Assembly: GCF_900156465.1 (NCBI RefSeq)
Contig: NZ_LT707064.1
Span: 2,946,501-3,010,500, forward strand
Length of the DNA: 64,000 nucleotides
Reading direction: 5' to 3'
DNA from: Pseudomonas sp. 7SR1
GTDB taxonomy: Bacteria; Pseudomonadota; Gammaproteobacteria; Pseudomonadales; Pseudomonadaceae
Positions 29,180 to 37,998 of the stretch are shown here, piece after piece. The notes under the pieces are model-generated. The model was not told where the DNA came from. It made no database searches and was given only the letters and a program-made list of their open reading frames with translations. Position 1 is the stretch's first letter. Every line of letters starts with the position of its first letter. The translations under genes were made by a program, and so were the position numbers.

Positions 29180-30175
29180 GTGCGCCAGCGTTATCTAGCC
29201 TTGCTCAGTGTGTTTGCCAGCCTTCCCGCCATGGCGCTCACTTTCCAGACCCGTCTGGAGAGCATTGAGTGGACGGTCGAAGGCGACAAGTTCGAGTGTC
29301 GGCTGAGCCAGCCGATCACCGATTTCGGCAGTGGCGAGTTCGTGCGACGCGCGGGTGAGCAGGCGACGTTCCGGCTCAAGGCCTATAACCCGATGCTCGG
29401 CGGTGGCTCCGCGACCTTGCTGGCCGCCGCGGCGCCGTGGCAGCCGGGACGAGGCGATATCAACCTGGGTTCGGTCAGGCTCGGCAGTGGCGATGTGCTG
29501 TTCAACAGCTCCCAGGTCCAGGCGGGCCGTTTGATCAGCGGGTTGATGGAGGGGCGCAGCCCGGTGGTGCGACGCAATACCGAGGATGGCCGGGTCTCGG
29601 AGGTGCGACTGCTGCCCGTGCGCTTCAGCAAGGCCTTCAACGACTATCAAGGCTGCGTGGCGAAGCTGCTGCCCAAGAACTTCGAACAGATCAAGCAGAC
29701 CCAGATTGCCTTCCCTGGGGAAGGGATCGAACTCGACGCGCGGGCCAAGGCCCAGTTGCAAGTGATGCTCGACTTCATCAAGGCTGACCCGAGCGTCAAT
29801 CACGTCGAGCTGGATGGCCATTCCGATAACAGCGGCAACCGTTTGACCAACCGTGAACTGTCCCGTCGCCGGGCATTGGCGGTCATGGACTTCTTCAAGG
29901 CCAATGGTTTCCAGGAGTCGCAGATCACCTTGCGTTTCCATGGCGAGCGTTATCCCCTGGTGGCGAACACCAACGCGGCCAACCGGGCCAGGAACCGTCG
30001 GGTGGTGGTGCAGTTGTCGCGTGTCGAGCCCACCGAAGCACCGGCACCGGCACCGCAACCGGCAACCCCGCCGTCACCACCCGCCGCGGCTCCGGCCAGG
30101 GCGCCTGCGCCCGCTCCGGCACCTGCCTCGGCTCCAGGCAAGCCTGTGGCGACCACGGCGGCGCGGACATCCTGA
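29180..30175 (+). CDS. motY: MotY, OmpA-like flagellar T-ring protein
   Basis: 331 residues from the GTG at 29180 (VRQRYLALLSVFASLPAMA/LTF), a start that gives a clean signal peptide; the frame is open upstream. The N-terminal MotY domain (FQTRLESIEWTVEGDKFEC) precedes an OmpA/MotB peptidoglycan-binding domain (residues about 170-280: VNHVELDGHSDNSG, ELSRRRALAVMDFF, ANRARNRRVVV). The last 50 residues are almost all Pro and Ala. It anchors the MotCD/AB stators in the periplasm. It lies between pyrC and argG, as in P. aeruginosa. Confidence 0.9.
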   Translation: MRQRYLALLSVFASLPAMALTFQTRLESIEWTVEGDKFECRLSQPITDFGSGEFVRRAGEQATFRLKAYNPMLGGGSATLLAAAAPWQPGRGDINLGSVRLGSGDVLFNSSQVQAGRLISGLMEGRSPVVRRNTEDGRVSEVRLLPVRFSKAFNDYQGCVAKLLPKNFEQIKQTQIAFPGEGIELDARAKAQLQVMLDFIKADPSVNHVELDGHSDNSGNRLTNRELSRRRALAVMDFFKANGFQESQITLRFHGERYPLVANTNAANRARNRRVVVQLSRVEPTEAPAPAPQPATPPSPPAAAPARAPAPAPAPASAPGKPVATTAARTS

Positions 30176-30205
30176 AGGGCTGATCGTCGCGCGCTCGACA
30201 TAATC

Positions 30206-30247
30206 TGTCGCTTCGTCGTCATAAGCTGTCGCGCCTCTGTAAATTAT
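30206..30247. promoter_or_regulatory. ArgR-type operator of argG
   Basis: Two direct half-sites 21 bases apart: TGTCGC-TTCGTCGT-CA-TAAGC (30206-30226) and TGTCGC-GCCTCTGT-AA-ATTAT (30227-30247). They fit TGTCGCN8AAN5, the first with one change and the second perfectly. The operator ends 53 bases before the argG ATG, so it probably overlaps the promoter. Confidence 0.78.
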
Positions 30248-30300
30248 CCGCGCCGGACGTTAGACTTCACGGCTTTCCGTACAACCCGTGGAGTGATGGC

Positions 30301-31518
30301 ATGGCGGACGTAAACAAGGTCGTTCTGGCGTATTCCGGCGGCCTGGACACTTCGGTGATCCTCAAGTGGCTGCAGGACACTTATAACTGCGAAGTGGTGA
30401 CCTTCACCGCTGACCTGGGGCAGGGCGAAGAAGTCGAACCTGCACGCGCCAAGGCTCAGGCCATGGGCGTCAAAGAGATCTACATCGATGACCTGCGCGA
30501 AGAGTTTGTCCGCGACTTCGTGTTCCCGATGTTCCGCGCCAATACCGTCTACGAAGGCGAGTACCTGCTGGGTACCTCCATTGCTCGTCCGCTGATTGCC
30601 AAGCGCCTGATCGAAATCGCCAACGAAACCGGTGCCGACGCCATTTCCCACGGCGCCACCGGCAAAGGCAACGACCAGGTACGTTTCGAACTGGGTGCCT
30701 ATGCCCTCAAGCCTGGCGTGAAAGTCATCGCCCCATGGCGCGAGTGGGACTTGCTGTCCCGTGAAAAACTGATGGACTACGCCGAGAAGCACGGGATTCC
30801 GATCGAGCGCCACGGCAAGAAGAAATCCCCGTATTCGATGGATGCCAACCTGCTGCACATCTCCTATGAGGGCGGCGTGCTGGAAGACACCTGGACCGAA
30901 CACGAAGAAGACATGTGGCGCTGGACCGTTTCCCCGGAAAAGGCTCCCGATACCCCGCAGTATCTGGAACTGACCTATCGCAACGGTGACATCGTCGCGC
31001 TGGACGGCGTGGAAATGAGCCCGGCCACTGTGCTGGCGACCTTGAACCGTATCGGTGGCGCACACGGCATCGGTCGTCTCGATATCGTCGAGAACCGCTA
31101 CGTGGGCATGAAGTCCCGTGGTTGCTACGAAACCCCGGGCGGCACCATCATGCTGCGTGCTCACCGGGCGATCGAATCGATTACCCTGGACCGCGAAGTG
31201 GCTCATCTTAAGGACGAGCTGATGGCCAAGTATGCCAGCCTGATCTACACCGGCTACTGGTGGAGCCCGGAGCGTCTGATGCTGCAGCAGATGATCGACG
31301 CTTCCCAGGTCAACGTGAACGGTGTCGTACGCTTGAAGCTGTACAAGGGCAATGTGATCGTCACCGGGCGCAAGTCTGACGACTCGCTGTTCGATGCCAA
31401 TATCGCGACGTTCGAAGAAGACGGTGGTGCCTACAACCAGGCCGACGCGGCCGGCTTCATCAAGCTCAACGCCCTGCGCATGCGCATTGCGGCGAACAAG
31501 GGTCGCAAGCTGTTCTGA
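30301..31518 (+). CDS. argG: ArgG, argininosuccinate synthase
   Basis: 405 residues with the PP-loop ATP site AYSGGLDTS at the N-terminus and the family motifs [13 protein letters not shown] and [15 protein letters not shown]. It condenses citrulline and aspartate to argininosuccinate, using ATP, two steps after ArgF. ArgR-type operator upstream and terminator downstream; monocistronic. Confidence 0.97.
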   Translation: MADVNKVVLAYSGGLDTSVILKWLQDTYNCEVVTFTADLGQGEEVEPARAKAQAMGVKEIYIDDLREEFVRDFVFPMFRANTVYEGEYLLGTSIARPLIAKRLIEIANETGADAISHGATGKGNDQVRFELGAYALKPGVKVIAPWREWDLLSREKLMDYAEKHGIPIERHGKKKSPYSMDANLLHISYEGGVLEDTWTEHEEDMWRWTVSPEKAPDTPQYLELTYRNGDIVALDGVEMSPATVLATLNRIGGAHGIGRLDIVENRYVGMKSRGCYETPGGTIMLRAHRAIESITLDREVAHLKDELMAKYASLIYTGYWWSPERLMLQQMIDASQVNVNGVVRLKLYKGNVIVTGRKSDDSLFDANIATFEEDGGAYNQADAAGFIKLNALRMRIAANKGRKLF

Positions 31519-31528
31519 TCCCGATCAA

Positions 31529-31562
31529 AAAAAGAGGCCTGCCATGTGCAGGCCTTTTTTTT
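31529..31562 (+). terminator. terminator of argG
   Basis: AGGCCTGC-CATGT-GCAGGCCT followed by eight T, 17 bases after the argG stop. Confidence 0.95.
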
Positions 31563-31616
31563 GCCCATATCTTGCTGGTTGCTCGCGTTCTCGTCGCGGT
31601 ACGGTCCTCGTGTCGC

Positions 31617-32117
31617 TTACCCATCCGGCCCATCCAGGGGGACCTGCGCCTCATCGCGGCTGTAAATGATATACACGGTGATTTCACCGGGCCTTGCGGC
31701 CCGCTTGGGACCTTTGGATCGAGTGACCTCGCACAGAGGCTCCGGGAGTCCGGACACGAAAAGGACCCCTCGTCGTGGAGCGGGCCCTTCCCTATGCAGA
31801 TGTATCAGCCAACCCCTGACCTTGCGAGGGCGATGCAATACGCGTTTATGTCTACGGGTTGCGTCATCCATGGTCTTGACGAAGTGCTTGTTCTTGCGAA
31901 AGTCCGAGGGAGAGTACAACGAGCGATAGTTGAAGTTGAGCGTCACGAAGAAGAGCAATAGTAGATAGAAGGGGAAGCTGATCAGGAACCACAGGTAATA
32001 CTCTCGATCCTGGTCATCCAGGAACGGCAATGAAATGGCCGCGGAGGTTTCGGATAAAGTCGCAAATATGGCAATCAGGGTCATCGGGTTGGTTATTGTC
32101 TTCAGAGGTTTGTTCAT
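31617..32117 (-). CDS. conserved inner-membrane protein of unknown function
   Basis: 166 residues with two N-terminal membrane helices (NPMTLIAIFATLSETSAAIS and YYLWFLISFPFYLLLLFFVT), followed by LNFNYRSLYSPSDF, a conserved-looking motif. The basic, Arg-rich cytoplasmic tail has about 90 residues (RRHKRVLHRPRKVRG). I have seen this helix-helix-NFNYRxLYxPSDF pattern in unnamed bacterial proteins but know no function. Weak SD. It is convergent with argG and lies at the edge of an AT-rich region. Confidence 0.72.
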   Translation of the reverse strand: MNKPLKTITNPMTLIAIFATLSETSAAISLPFLDDQDREYYLWFLISFPFYLLLLFFVTLNFNYRSLYSPSDFRKNKHFVKTMDDATRRHKRVLHRPRKVRGWLIHLHREGPAPRRGVLFVSGLPEPLCEVTRSKGPKRAARPGEITVYIIYSRDEAQVPLDGPDG

Positions 32118-32592
32118 GGTGGATGCTCATATGTTGTTCGGGCTCGATAATGAATGTTGAGTGAAGTTTTATTGGGTTTGAAGTTCATGTGGGAGTGACT
32201 GGAAGACCTGTGTCTGATGTATTTTCTGGATTAACTTTGGCTGGTCTTCTTATATAAATCCAGGCGTCTTGATGCGCAATGCGCGCTGTTTTATTGGCAA
32301 ATAATTCAGTTACTTTTTATGAGCGGAAGGCTTCAATTCCTGTGTGGCGACGTGCTTTTAACAAGTAAAAGCCGTGCTGTTCATGGGGTTGCTACGCTGT
32401 CAGAAAAGCGTTCTGCTCTTGCTGGACAAATTCATGGCACATTATTTCCAGGCTAATTTGTAGGAATTTTCTGTATTGCTTGTAGGTTGCGTCTTTCGGT
32501 GTGAGCGGTCAGGGGGGGCAGCATGCCAAGGTAGAAATGACTAGGCTATTGTGCGTGCTCTAAAAATTCGAACAGCGAAGTTGGATTTGCCC
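32118..32592. other. AT-rich intergenic region (475 bases)
   Basis: It separates two divergent genes and is visibly richer in A and T than the rest of the window. No ORF, terminator or tRNA was recognised. A short inverted repeat CTTTTAACAAGTAAAAG lies near 32352-32370. It must hold the promoters of both neighbours; its length leaves room for an unrecognised small RNA or regulatory sites. Confidence 0.6.
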
Positions 32593-33219
32593 ATGAATAA
32601 AGTGCTGATCGTGGATGATCATCCCGTCATTCGTCTTGCTGTACGTTTGCTGATGGAGCGTCATGGATATGAAGTTGTTGCCGAAACGGATAATGGCGTC
32701 GATGCGTTACAACTTGCCCGGGAACTGTCACCGGATATCGTTATCCTGGATATCGGTATTCCGAAACTGGATGGGTTGGAGGTTATCGCGCGACTGACCT
32801 CCAACCCATCGCCATTGAAAGTGCTGGTATTGACCTCCCAATCGCCGGGGCATTTTTCCATGCGTTGCATGCAGACGGGCGCCGCCGGTTACGTGTGCAA
32901 GCAACAGGACCTTACCGAATTATTGAGTGCGATAAAGGCGGTATTGTCCGGCTACAGTTATTTTCCCAACCAGGCATTGCATACGGTTCGCTCGAGTCTT
33001 GGCAATGCCAGCGAGTCGGACATGGTGGACCGCCTGTCAGGACGGGAAATGATGGTGCTGCAGCAACTGGCGCGTGGAAAAACCAATAAGGAAATTGCAG
33101 ATGGAATGTTCTTGAGCAACAAGACCGTCAGTACCTACAAGACCCGGTTGTTGCTCAAGCTCAATGCCCGTTCGCTGGTCGATCTGATCGAGCTGGCGCA
33201 ACGTAACGGGTTGGTGTGA
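32593..33219 (+). CDS. orphan LuxR-type response regulator (BvgA/FimZ-like)
   Basis: 208 residues from the ATG at 32593. The receiver domain (residues 1-120) has D8/D9 and phospho-acceptor D53 (VILDIGIPKLDG). The GerE HTH at the C-terminus (LSGREMMVLQQLARGKTNKE, LSNKTVSTYKTRLL) is complete. No histidine kinase lies nearby, so it depends on a distant sensor. Related regulators in pseudomonads act on surface structures or biofilm, but no target is visible here. Confidence 0.92.
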   Translation: MNKVLIVDDHPVIRLAVRLLMERHGYEVVAETDNGVDALQLARELSPDIVILDIGIPKLDGLEVIARLTSNPSPLKVLVLTSQSPGHFSMRCMQTGAAGYVCKQQDLTELLSAIKAVLSGYSYFPNQALHTVRSSLGNASESDMVDRLSGREMMVLQQLARGKTNKEIADGMFLSNKTVSTYKTRLLLKLNARSLVDLIELAQRNGLV

Positions 33220-33242
33220 GGCAGGCGGTGACGCGTACTCAG

Positions 33243-33271
33243 TAAAAAGCCTCCATCAGGGAGGCTTTTAC
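33243..33271. terminator. bidirectional terminator
   Basis: AAAAAGCCTCC-ATCA-GGGAGGCTTTTA, an 8-bp stem with A- and T-tracts, between the response regulator (33219) and the convergent small gene (33275). Confidence 0.93.
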
Positions 33272-33274
33272 GTG

Positions 33275-33457
33275 TCAGAGGTCAAAGTCGTAATCGGCCA
33301 ATTGCTTCTGCAAGCGACGCTCTTCCAGCAGGTTATCGATGGTGCGCCGTTTGCTCAGGTTGGTCTTGGGCACTTCCACCACCACCGGTTCGACGTCTTC
33401 GGCTTCAGCGGTGATGAAATCGTCTTCTACATCCAGTTGTTCTTTACCAGTACTCAT
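33275..33457 (-). CDS. PA3496-family small acidic protein (putative envelope integrity)
   Basis: 60 residues: a strongly acidic N-terminal half (VEDDFITAEAEDVEPVVVEV) and a charged C-terminal helix with KRRTIDNLLEERRLQKQL. No signal peptide. Length and position next to nth match the family known from P. aeruginosa PA3496. The mechanism is unknown. Confidence 0.82.
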   Translation of the reverse strand: MSTGKEQLDVEDDFITAEAEDVEPVVVEVPKTNLSKRRTIDNLLEERRLQKQLADYDFDL

Positions 33458-33564
33458 GGGTTCGACTCCAGGCTAAGACTGCCTTTGGCGCTCCTTATAT
33501 CGATAAACCACGAGCGGGTAAAAAAGATTTTTTCAATCGAAGGATCAATAAAAGCAATAGCGCT

Positions 33565-34203
33565 TCAATCGTCAGAGGTCTTGTGCTTGTACTCGCACAG
33601 GTCCTCGATCCTGCAGCTGCCACAGCGCGGCTTTCGGGCCAGGCAGACGTAGCGTCCATGGAGAATCAGCCAGTGATGGGAGTCGAGAAGGTACTCCTTG
33701 GGCACGAACTTCATCAGTTTCTTCTCGACCTCCACCACGTTTTTACCGGGGGCCAATCCGGTCCGGTTACTGACCCGGAAAATGTGGGTATCGACTGCCA
33801 TGGTCAACTGGCGAAACGCCGTATTGAGCACCACGTTGGCAGTCTTGCGGCCGACGCCTGGCAGGGCTTCCAGCGCTTCTCGGGTCTGGGGCACGACACT
33901 GCCGTGACGCTCGATCAGCAGGCGGCAGGTTTCGATCACGTTCTTTGCCTTGCTGTTGTACAGCCCGATGGTCTTGATGTATTCGGACAACCCCTCGACG
34001 CCAAGGGCATAGATCGCTTCCGGAGTATTGGCCACCGGGAACAGCCGGGCAGTGGCCTTGTTCACGCCGACATCGGTGGATTGGGCCGACAGGATTACCG
34101 CGATCAACAGTTCGAACGGCGAGGAATAGGCCAGTTCAGTCTTGGGTTCCGGGTTGTCTTCATGAAAGCGACGGAATATTTCCAGGCGTTTTGCGGCGTT
34201 CAT
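33565..34203 (-). CDS. nth: Nth, endonuclease III
   Basis: 212 residues. The HhH motif with catalytic Lys is LPGVGRKTANVVL, the catalytic Asp is in MAVDTHIFRV, and the [4Fe-4S] ligands are the C-x6-C-x2-C-x5-C at the C-terminus (CLARKPRCGSCRIEDLC). It removes oxidised pyrimidines in base excision repair. Its start overlaps the rnfE-like stop by four bases, so it is the last gene of the rnf transcript. Confidence 0.97.
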   Translation of the reverse strand: MNAAKRLEIFRRFHEDNPEPKTELAYSSPFELLIAVILSAQSTDVGVNKATARLFPVANTPEAIYALGVEGLSEYIKTIGLYNSKAKNVIETCRLLIERHGSVVPQTREALEALPGVGRKTANVVLNTAFRQLTMAVDTHIFRVSNRTGLAPGKNVVEVEKKLMKFVPKEYLLDSHHWLILHGRYVCLARKPRCGSCRIEDLCEYKHKTSDD

Positions 34204-34733
34204 GGGCGCGGCATTTCCTTGGGAGGTGATGGGGTTTTCGCAGGTTTCCAGGCCTGGCGGGCCGCTAGCAGCAAGCCGAGCAAAAGGAACCCGCCCGGGG
34301 TCAGTTGGGCCAGAGGCGTGCCGTGGCCGATCAGTTCGCGCAGGGCTCCCAGGCCGACCATCGACAGGCCGAACAGTCCTGCCAGCTGGGCGTGACCAGG
34401 CCAGCGTGATTCGACGAAGACGCGATCATGTTCCAGTACCACGCAGCTCAGGGCGATCCAGCCCATGTACAGGCTTGACGGTCGATATGATTCTGGCGCC
34501 CAGGCCTGTGCGACCAGGCTGGCACAAGCGGCCAGGGCCGCAGCCAGTATCAGGGAGGCCAGGTGTCGTTGATGGATCGTCAGGCGAGGCCGCAAAAGCC
34601 CCATGGCCAAGCCGTGGCCAATGCTGATCAGCGTCCATGCCAGCCATAGGCCCAAGGCGTTGTTCAATGAATGGCTCGCACCGATCAGTGGGACGAGCAG
34701 CAGGCCACGGGACAATAACGATGAGTGGGTCAT
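34200..34733 (-). CDS. rnfE: RnfE-like membrane subunit of the Rnf/Rsx electron transport complex
   Basis: 177 residues from the ATG at 34733, with about five membrane helices (LLLVPLIGASHSLNNALGLWLAWTLI onward). It belongs to the NqrD/RnfE family. It is shorter than E. coli RsxE (about 230) and lacks part of the N-terminus. Overlaps rnfG by four bases at its start and nth at its stop. Confidence 0.78.
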   Translation of the reverse strand: MTHSSLLSRGLLLVPLIGASHSLNNALGLWLAWTLISIGHGLAMGLLRPRLTIHQRHLASLILAAALAACASLVAQAWAPESYRPSSLYMGWIALSCVVLEHDRVFVESRWPGHAQLAGLFGLSMVGLGALRELIGHGTPLAQLTPGGFLLLGLLLAARQAWKPAKTPSPPKEMPRP

Positions 34734-35338
34734 GGGCGCCCCCCTGTGGTCAAGGAAACCTTGTGCTCGTCGAAGTAGCGCAAGGTGTCGTGCACGGCCT
34801 GGAGGACTGCCCGGGACGTCACCGTTGCGCCCGCCAATTGATCGAACTGCCCTTGTTCTTTTTTCAGCATCCAGTCCCTGTCGGTGCTGGTCTGGAGCGA
34901 TTTGCCACTGAAAGCCCGCAGCCAGGCATTGGGCCAATCGGCAATCGTCGCGCCCAGGCCGGGTGTTTCGGACTGTCGCAGGGTTTTCACGCCCAGCAGC
35001 CGACCCAGCGGGTCGATGGCGATCAACAACTCGATGGTGCCTTCATAACCCAGGGCCTGAGTCCGTAGCAGGATGGCCGATGGCTGGCCGGAACGTGTCG
35101 CGAGATAGCCGCCCAGCAGGGTGCTGTGGGCCAGAGGCACGGGCTCCGTCACGATCGGCTGCGCCAATGGCTGGTTGTCGTACAGGTCGGCCGGCAGTAC
35201 ATCGAGCAGGGTTCTGTTGGCGTCGGCCTGTTGCCGGGCCTCGATGTGCTCGGCGGTGCCGATCTGCGTGAGATAGGCAGCCCCAACGCCCAGGCCGGTC
35301 AGCAGTATCAGGGTCGCAACACCGCCAGGATTGCTCAT
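34730..35338 (-). CDS. rnfG: RnfG, FMN-binding subunit of the Rnf/Rsx complex
   Basis: 202 residues from the ATG at 35338. One N-terminal helix (GGVATLILLTGLGVGAAYL) and a periplasmic FMN-binding domain. The covalent-FMN Thr motif is AGATVTSRAV near residue 168. Four-base overlaps with rnfD upstream and rnfE downstream. Confidence 0.9.
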   Translation of the reverse strand: MSNPGGVATLILLTGLGVGAAYLTQIGTAEHIEARQQADANRTLLDVLPADLYDNQPLAQPIVTEPVPLAHSTLLGGYLATRSGQPSAILLRTQALGYEGTIELLIAIDPLGRLLGVKTLRQSETPGLGATIADWPNAWLRAFSGKSLQTSTDRDWMLKKEQGQFDQLAGATVTSRAVLQAVHDTLRYFDEHKVSLTTGGRP

Positions 35339-36321
35339 GTCGCCTGCCGCCCTTGTCGTGCCTCGGCGAAACGGTCCAGCGCCGGCACGCCGAGATTCAT
35401 CAGCAGTACCGCAAACGCCACGCCGTCGGGGTAACCGCCCCAGGTGCGGATCAGATAGACCAGCAGCCCGACGCCTGCGCCGAACAGCAGGCGCGCAAGC
35501 GGAGCCTTGGCGCCCGAGACGGGTTCGGTCACGATAAAAAACGCACCCAGCAGAGTTGCGCCGGTGAGCAGGTGGAACAGCGGCGAGCCATGGGAATCCG
35601 AGCCCGAACCGTTCCAGCACAACAGGCTGACGATGAACAGGCTGGCCAGCATGCCTACCGGTGCATGCCAGCTGAACACACGTTGTTGCAGCAGAAACAG
35701 GCCGCCCGCCAGGAAGGCCAGGTTGACCCATTCGATACCTTTGCCACCGAAGCGTCCGAAGGCCGGATGGCTGGCGAACAGTTCGTCGATGGTCAGGGTG
35801 GTGTTGATACGCAGGCTGTCCAACGCTGTCGCACCGGCCCAGGCATCGGCTGGTGGATGAAGGCCGAAGACCTGTTGCAGGCCTTCGAGCAAATCAACGC
35901 TGTGGGGAGCCGGCCATTGGCTCATGTGGGAAGGAAACGCCACCAGCACCAGGGCGTATCCAAGCATGGCCGGATTGAAAGGATTGTTGCCGACGCCCCC
36001 CCACAGGTGCTTGCCGAACAACAGGGCGCAGGCGGCTGCGGAAACGGTCAGCCACCAGGGGCAATACGCCGGCAGGGCCAACGCCAGCAGCGTGGCGCTG
36101 ACCAGCGCGCTGCCATCGTCCAGTTCGGGTCTGAGGGGCCGATGTCGCAAGCGCAGGACCAGGGCCTCGACCGCCAGAGCGGTGAGCCCGGACAGCAGCA
36201 GGTTGAATGCGATACCCCAGCCATACACCCACATCAAGGCCAACACACCGGGCAGGGTCGCCAGCAGCACGCGTCTCATCGCCTGCCGCAGTGCACCCTG
36301 CGAGGCGTCAGGACCGGGCAT
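35335..36321 (-). CDS. rnfD: RnfD, membrane FMN-binding subunit of the Rnf/Rsx complex
   Basis: 328 residues with about nine membrane helices, NqrB/RnfD family. The conserved [18 protein letters not shown] segment and the FMN-Thr motif AGATALD near residue 163 are seen. Its start lies within the rnfB 3' end (overlap of 14 bases). No rnfC gene lies between rnfB and rnfD. Confidence 0.92.
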   Translation of the reverse strand: MPGPDASQGALRQAMRRVLLATLPGVLALMWVYGWGIAFNLLLSGLTALAVEALVLRLRHRPLRPELDDGSALVSATLLALALPAYCPWWLTVSAAACALLFGKHLWGGVGNNPFNPAMLGYALVLVAFPSHMSQWPAPHSVDLLEGLQQVFGLHPPADAWAGATALDSLRINTTLTIDELFASHPAFGRFGGKGIEWVNLAFLAGGLFLLQQRVFSWHAPVGMLASLFIVSLLCWNGSGSDSHGSPLFHLLTGATLLGAFFIVTEPVSGAKAPLARLLFGAGVGLLVYLIRTWGGYPDGVAFAVLLMNLGVPALDRFAEARQGRQAT

Positions 36322-37309
36322 GAGCGTCCACCTGGTATTCGGCGTCCTTCACCGCTTGCTCCAGCGCCCGCAGCTCCTGGTCCGGGACGGCGGCGGCCCG
36401 GCCCTTGCCGAGTTCGGCCCGACGCATCGCCAATTGAATCTTCGCCCGTTTCAGCTCGGCATCCTGCGCTGGTGCTGGTGCTGGTGCTGGCGTGGCGCGT
36501 GGTGCAGCGCTTTCCAACTGCGCCAGGGCCTGTTGCGCCGCTTCGAACTGGCGTTGCAGCTGGATCAGTTGCGACTGCTGTTCGAAAGTCGGTGGATGGC
36601 CGAACGCTTTCAAGGACTTATTCAGTTGCGCCCGGCTCATGGCCAGGTCGACCTTGGCCTTTTTCAGCGCTGCGTCGGCATTGGCGGCCTTTTGCGCGCG
36701 CACCCGCTCCAAGGCGGCCTGTACGGGATCAAGGGGCTGGCTCTGGGCTGGCTGGGTGCGGGCCAGGCGCTCGGCCTGGCGCTGCTCTTCGTCGCGCCGC
36801 AGACGCGCATTGCGCTGTTCGAAGCGCCGCCGTGCGTGATCGCGCTTGGCGGTTCGTGCCAGTCGTTCTTCTGCGCTGGCGGCCAGGTCACCGACCACGG
36901 GCACTGTCGAAGCCGGCAAGGGTTTCATTTCGATGCAGTCGACGGGGCAGGGCGCGACACAAAGGTCACAGCCGGTGCACAGCTCGACGATGACCGTATG
37001 CATCAGCTTGGGCGCACCGACAATCGCATCGACCGGGCAGGCCTGGATGCATTTGGTGCAGCCGATGCACTCGTTTTCGATGATGAAGGCGACCTGGGGC
37101 GGCGCCGAGCCCCGGCTGGTGTCCAGTTCCAGTACTGGCACCTTCATCAGGTCGGCCAGGGCCGCGATGGTTTCGCTTCCGCCGGGCGGGCATTTGTTGA
37201 TCGGCTCGCCCGCGGCGATGCCTTCGGCGTAGGGCTTGCAACCCGGATGGCCGCACTTGCCACATTGGGTCTGTGGCAGCAGGGCGTCGATACGTTGAAT
37301 CAGGTTCAT
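36308..37309 (-). CDS. rnfB: RnfB with RnfC-like C-terminal tail and no N-terminal membrane anchor
   Basis: 333 residues against about 190 in E. coli RsxB. It starts [20 protein letters not shown], so the usual N-terminal hydrophobic helix is missing. The Fe-S sites are the CGKCGHPGC...C cluster and two ferredoxin motifs ([24 protein letters not shown]). Residues from about 145 are a long charged helix region ([32 protein letters not shown]) resembling the C-terminal tail of RnfC, not RnfB. With rnfC absent, a fusion by deletion is one explanation; stand-alone long RnfB forms in other genera are another. Confidence 0.88.
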   Translation of the reverse strand: MNLIQRIDALLPQTQCGKCGHPGCKPYAEGIAAGEPINKCPPGGSETIAALADLMKVPVLELDTSRGSAPPQVAFIIENECIGCTKCIQACPVDAIVGAPKLMHTVIVELCTGCDLCVAPCPVDCIEMKPLPASTVPVVGDLAASAEERLARTAKRDHARRRFEQRNARLRRDEEQRQAERLARTQPAQSQPLDPVQAALERVRAQKAANADAALKKAKVDLAMSRAQLNKSLKAFGHPPTFEQQSQLIQLQRQFEAAQQALAQLESAAPRATPAPAPAPAQDAELKRAKIQLAMRRAELGKGRAAAVPDQELRALEQAVKDAEYQVDAHARS

Positions 37310-37878
37310 GTCTTGACCAGCCCGCGCAATCCAAGAAATGCCACCGCCATCAGCCCGGCTCCAATCAGCTGGATCGGCAGGCCACGAAAGGGCTGGGGAA
37401 TGTCATTGTCGACCGTGCGCCGGCGCAAATCATCGAACAGGCTCGACACCAGCCAGAAACCCAGCCCGGCGCCCAGGCTCAGGGCGATGGCGTGGACCAG
37501 TCCCTGGTCGGCCCGGCTGTTGAGCAGCGTGACCCCCAGTATGCCGGCATTGCCGAGCAGCAGCGGCCACAACCCCTCGAAAGACCATGCCGGTAGCCAA
37601 GTCGCCAGCAGACGCAGCAGTGGTCCGATCAGCAGCACGCTCAAGGGCAGCCAGGCAAACAGGCGCAACGATGTCAGGCTTGCCGGGACCAGCAGCCAGC
37701 GATCGACCAGGTAGCCCAGGGTGCCGACCACCAGCATCAGGCAGGCCGACGCCAGGCCCAGGGCATGCACCTGCCTCCTCCCGTCCACCGCCAGCATCGG
37801 ATCGACGCCCAGCGGCCAATGCAGCACCAGGTTGCTGATCAGGGCGGTGCCCAGCAGTGTGAGGAAGACGTCTGACAT
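37306..37878 (-). CDS. rnfA: RnfA, membrane subunit of the Rnf/Rsx complex
   Basis: 190 residues, six membrane helices, NqrE/RnfA family ([36 protein letters not shown]). First gene of the cluster rnfA-B-D-G-E-nth; four-base overlap with rnfB. The sequence appears somewhat divergent from the canonical RnfA opening (EYLLLLVGTVLVNNFVL type), consistent with relaxed constraint in this lineage. Confidence 0.85.
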   Translation of the reverse strand: MSDVFLTLLGTALISNLVLHWPLGVDPMLAVDGRRQVHALGLASACLMLVVGTLGYLVDRWLLVPASLTSLRLFAWLPLSVLLIGPLLRLLATWLPAWSFEGLWPLLLGNAGILGVTLLNSRADQGLVHAIALSLGAGLGFWLVSSLFDDLRRRTVDNDIPQPFRGLPIQLIGAGLMAVAFLGLRGLVKT

Positions 37879-37943
37879 GGCGTGTGGACAGCAAGGAACC
37901 TGTTACAAGATTAGGCATTATCTGGCGCGCGGCCAGATACGAA

Positions 37944-37979
37944 AATCCCACAGCCGCCAGCAGGGCGGCTGTGGGATCA
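37944..37979 (-). terminator. terminator of metG
   Basis: On the minus strand ATCCCACAGCCGCC-CTGCT-GGCGGCTGTGGGAT is a 14-bp stem followed by TTTT, 20 bases after the metG stop and 66 bases before the rnfA start. Confidence 0.85.
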
Positions 37980-37998
37980 GTGCAGCACGCAGTCGCGT

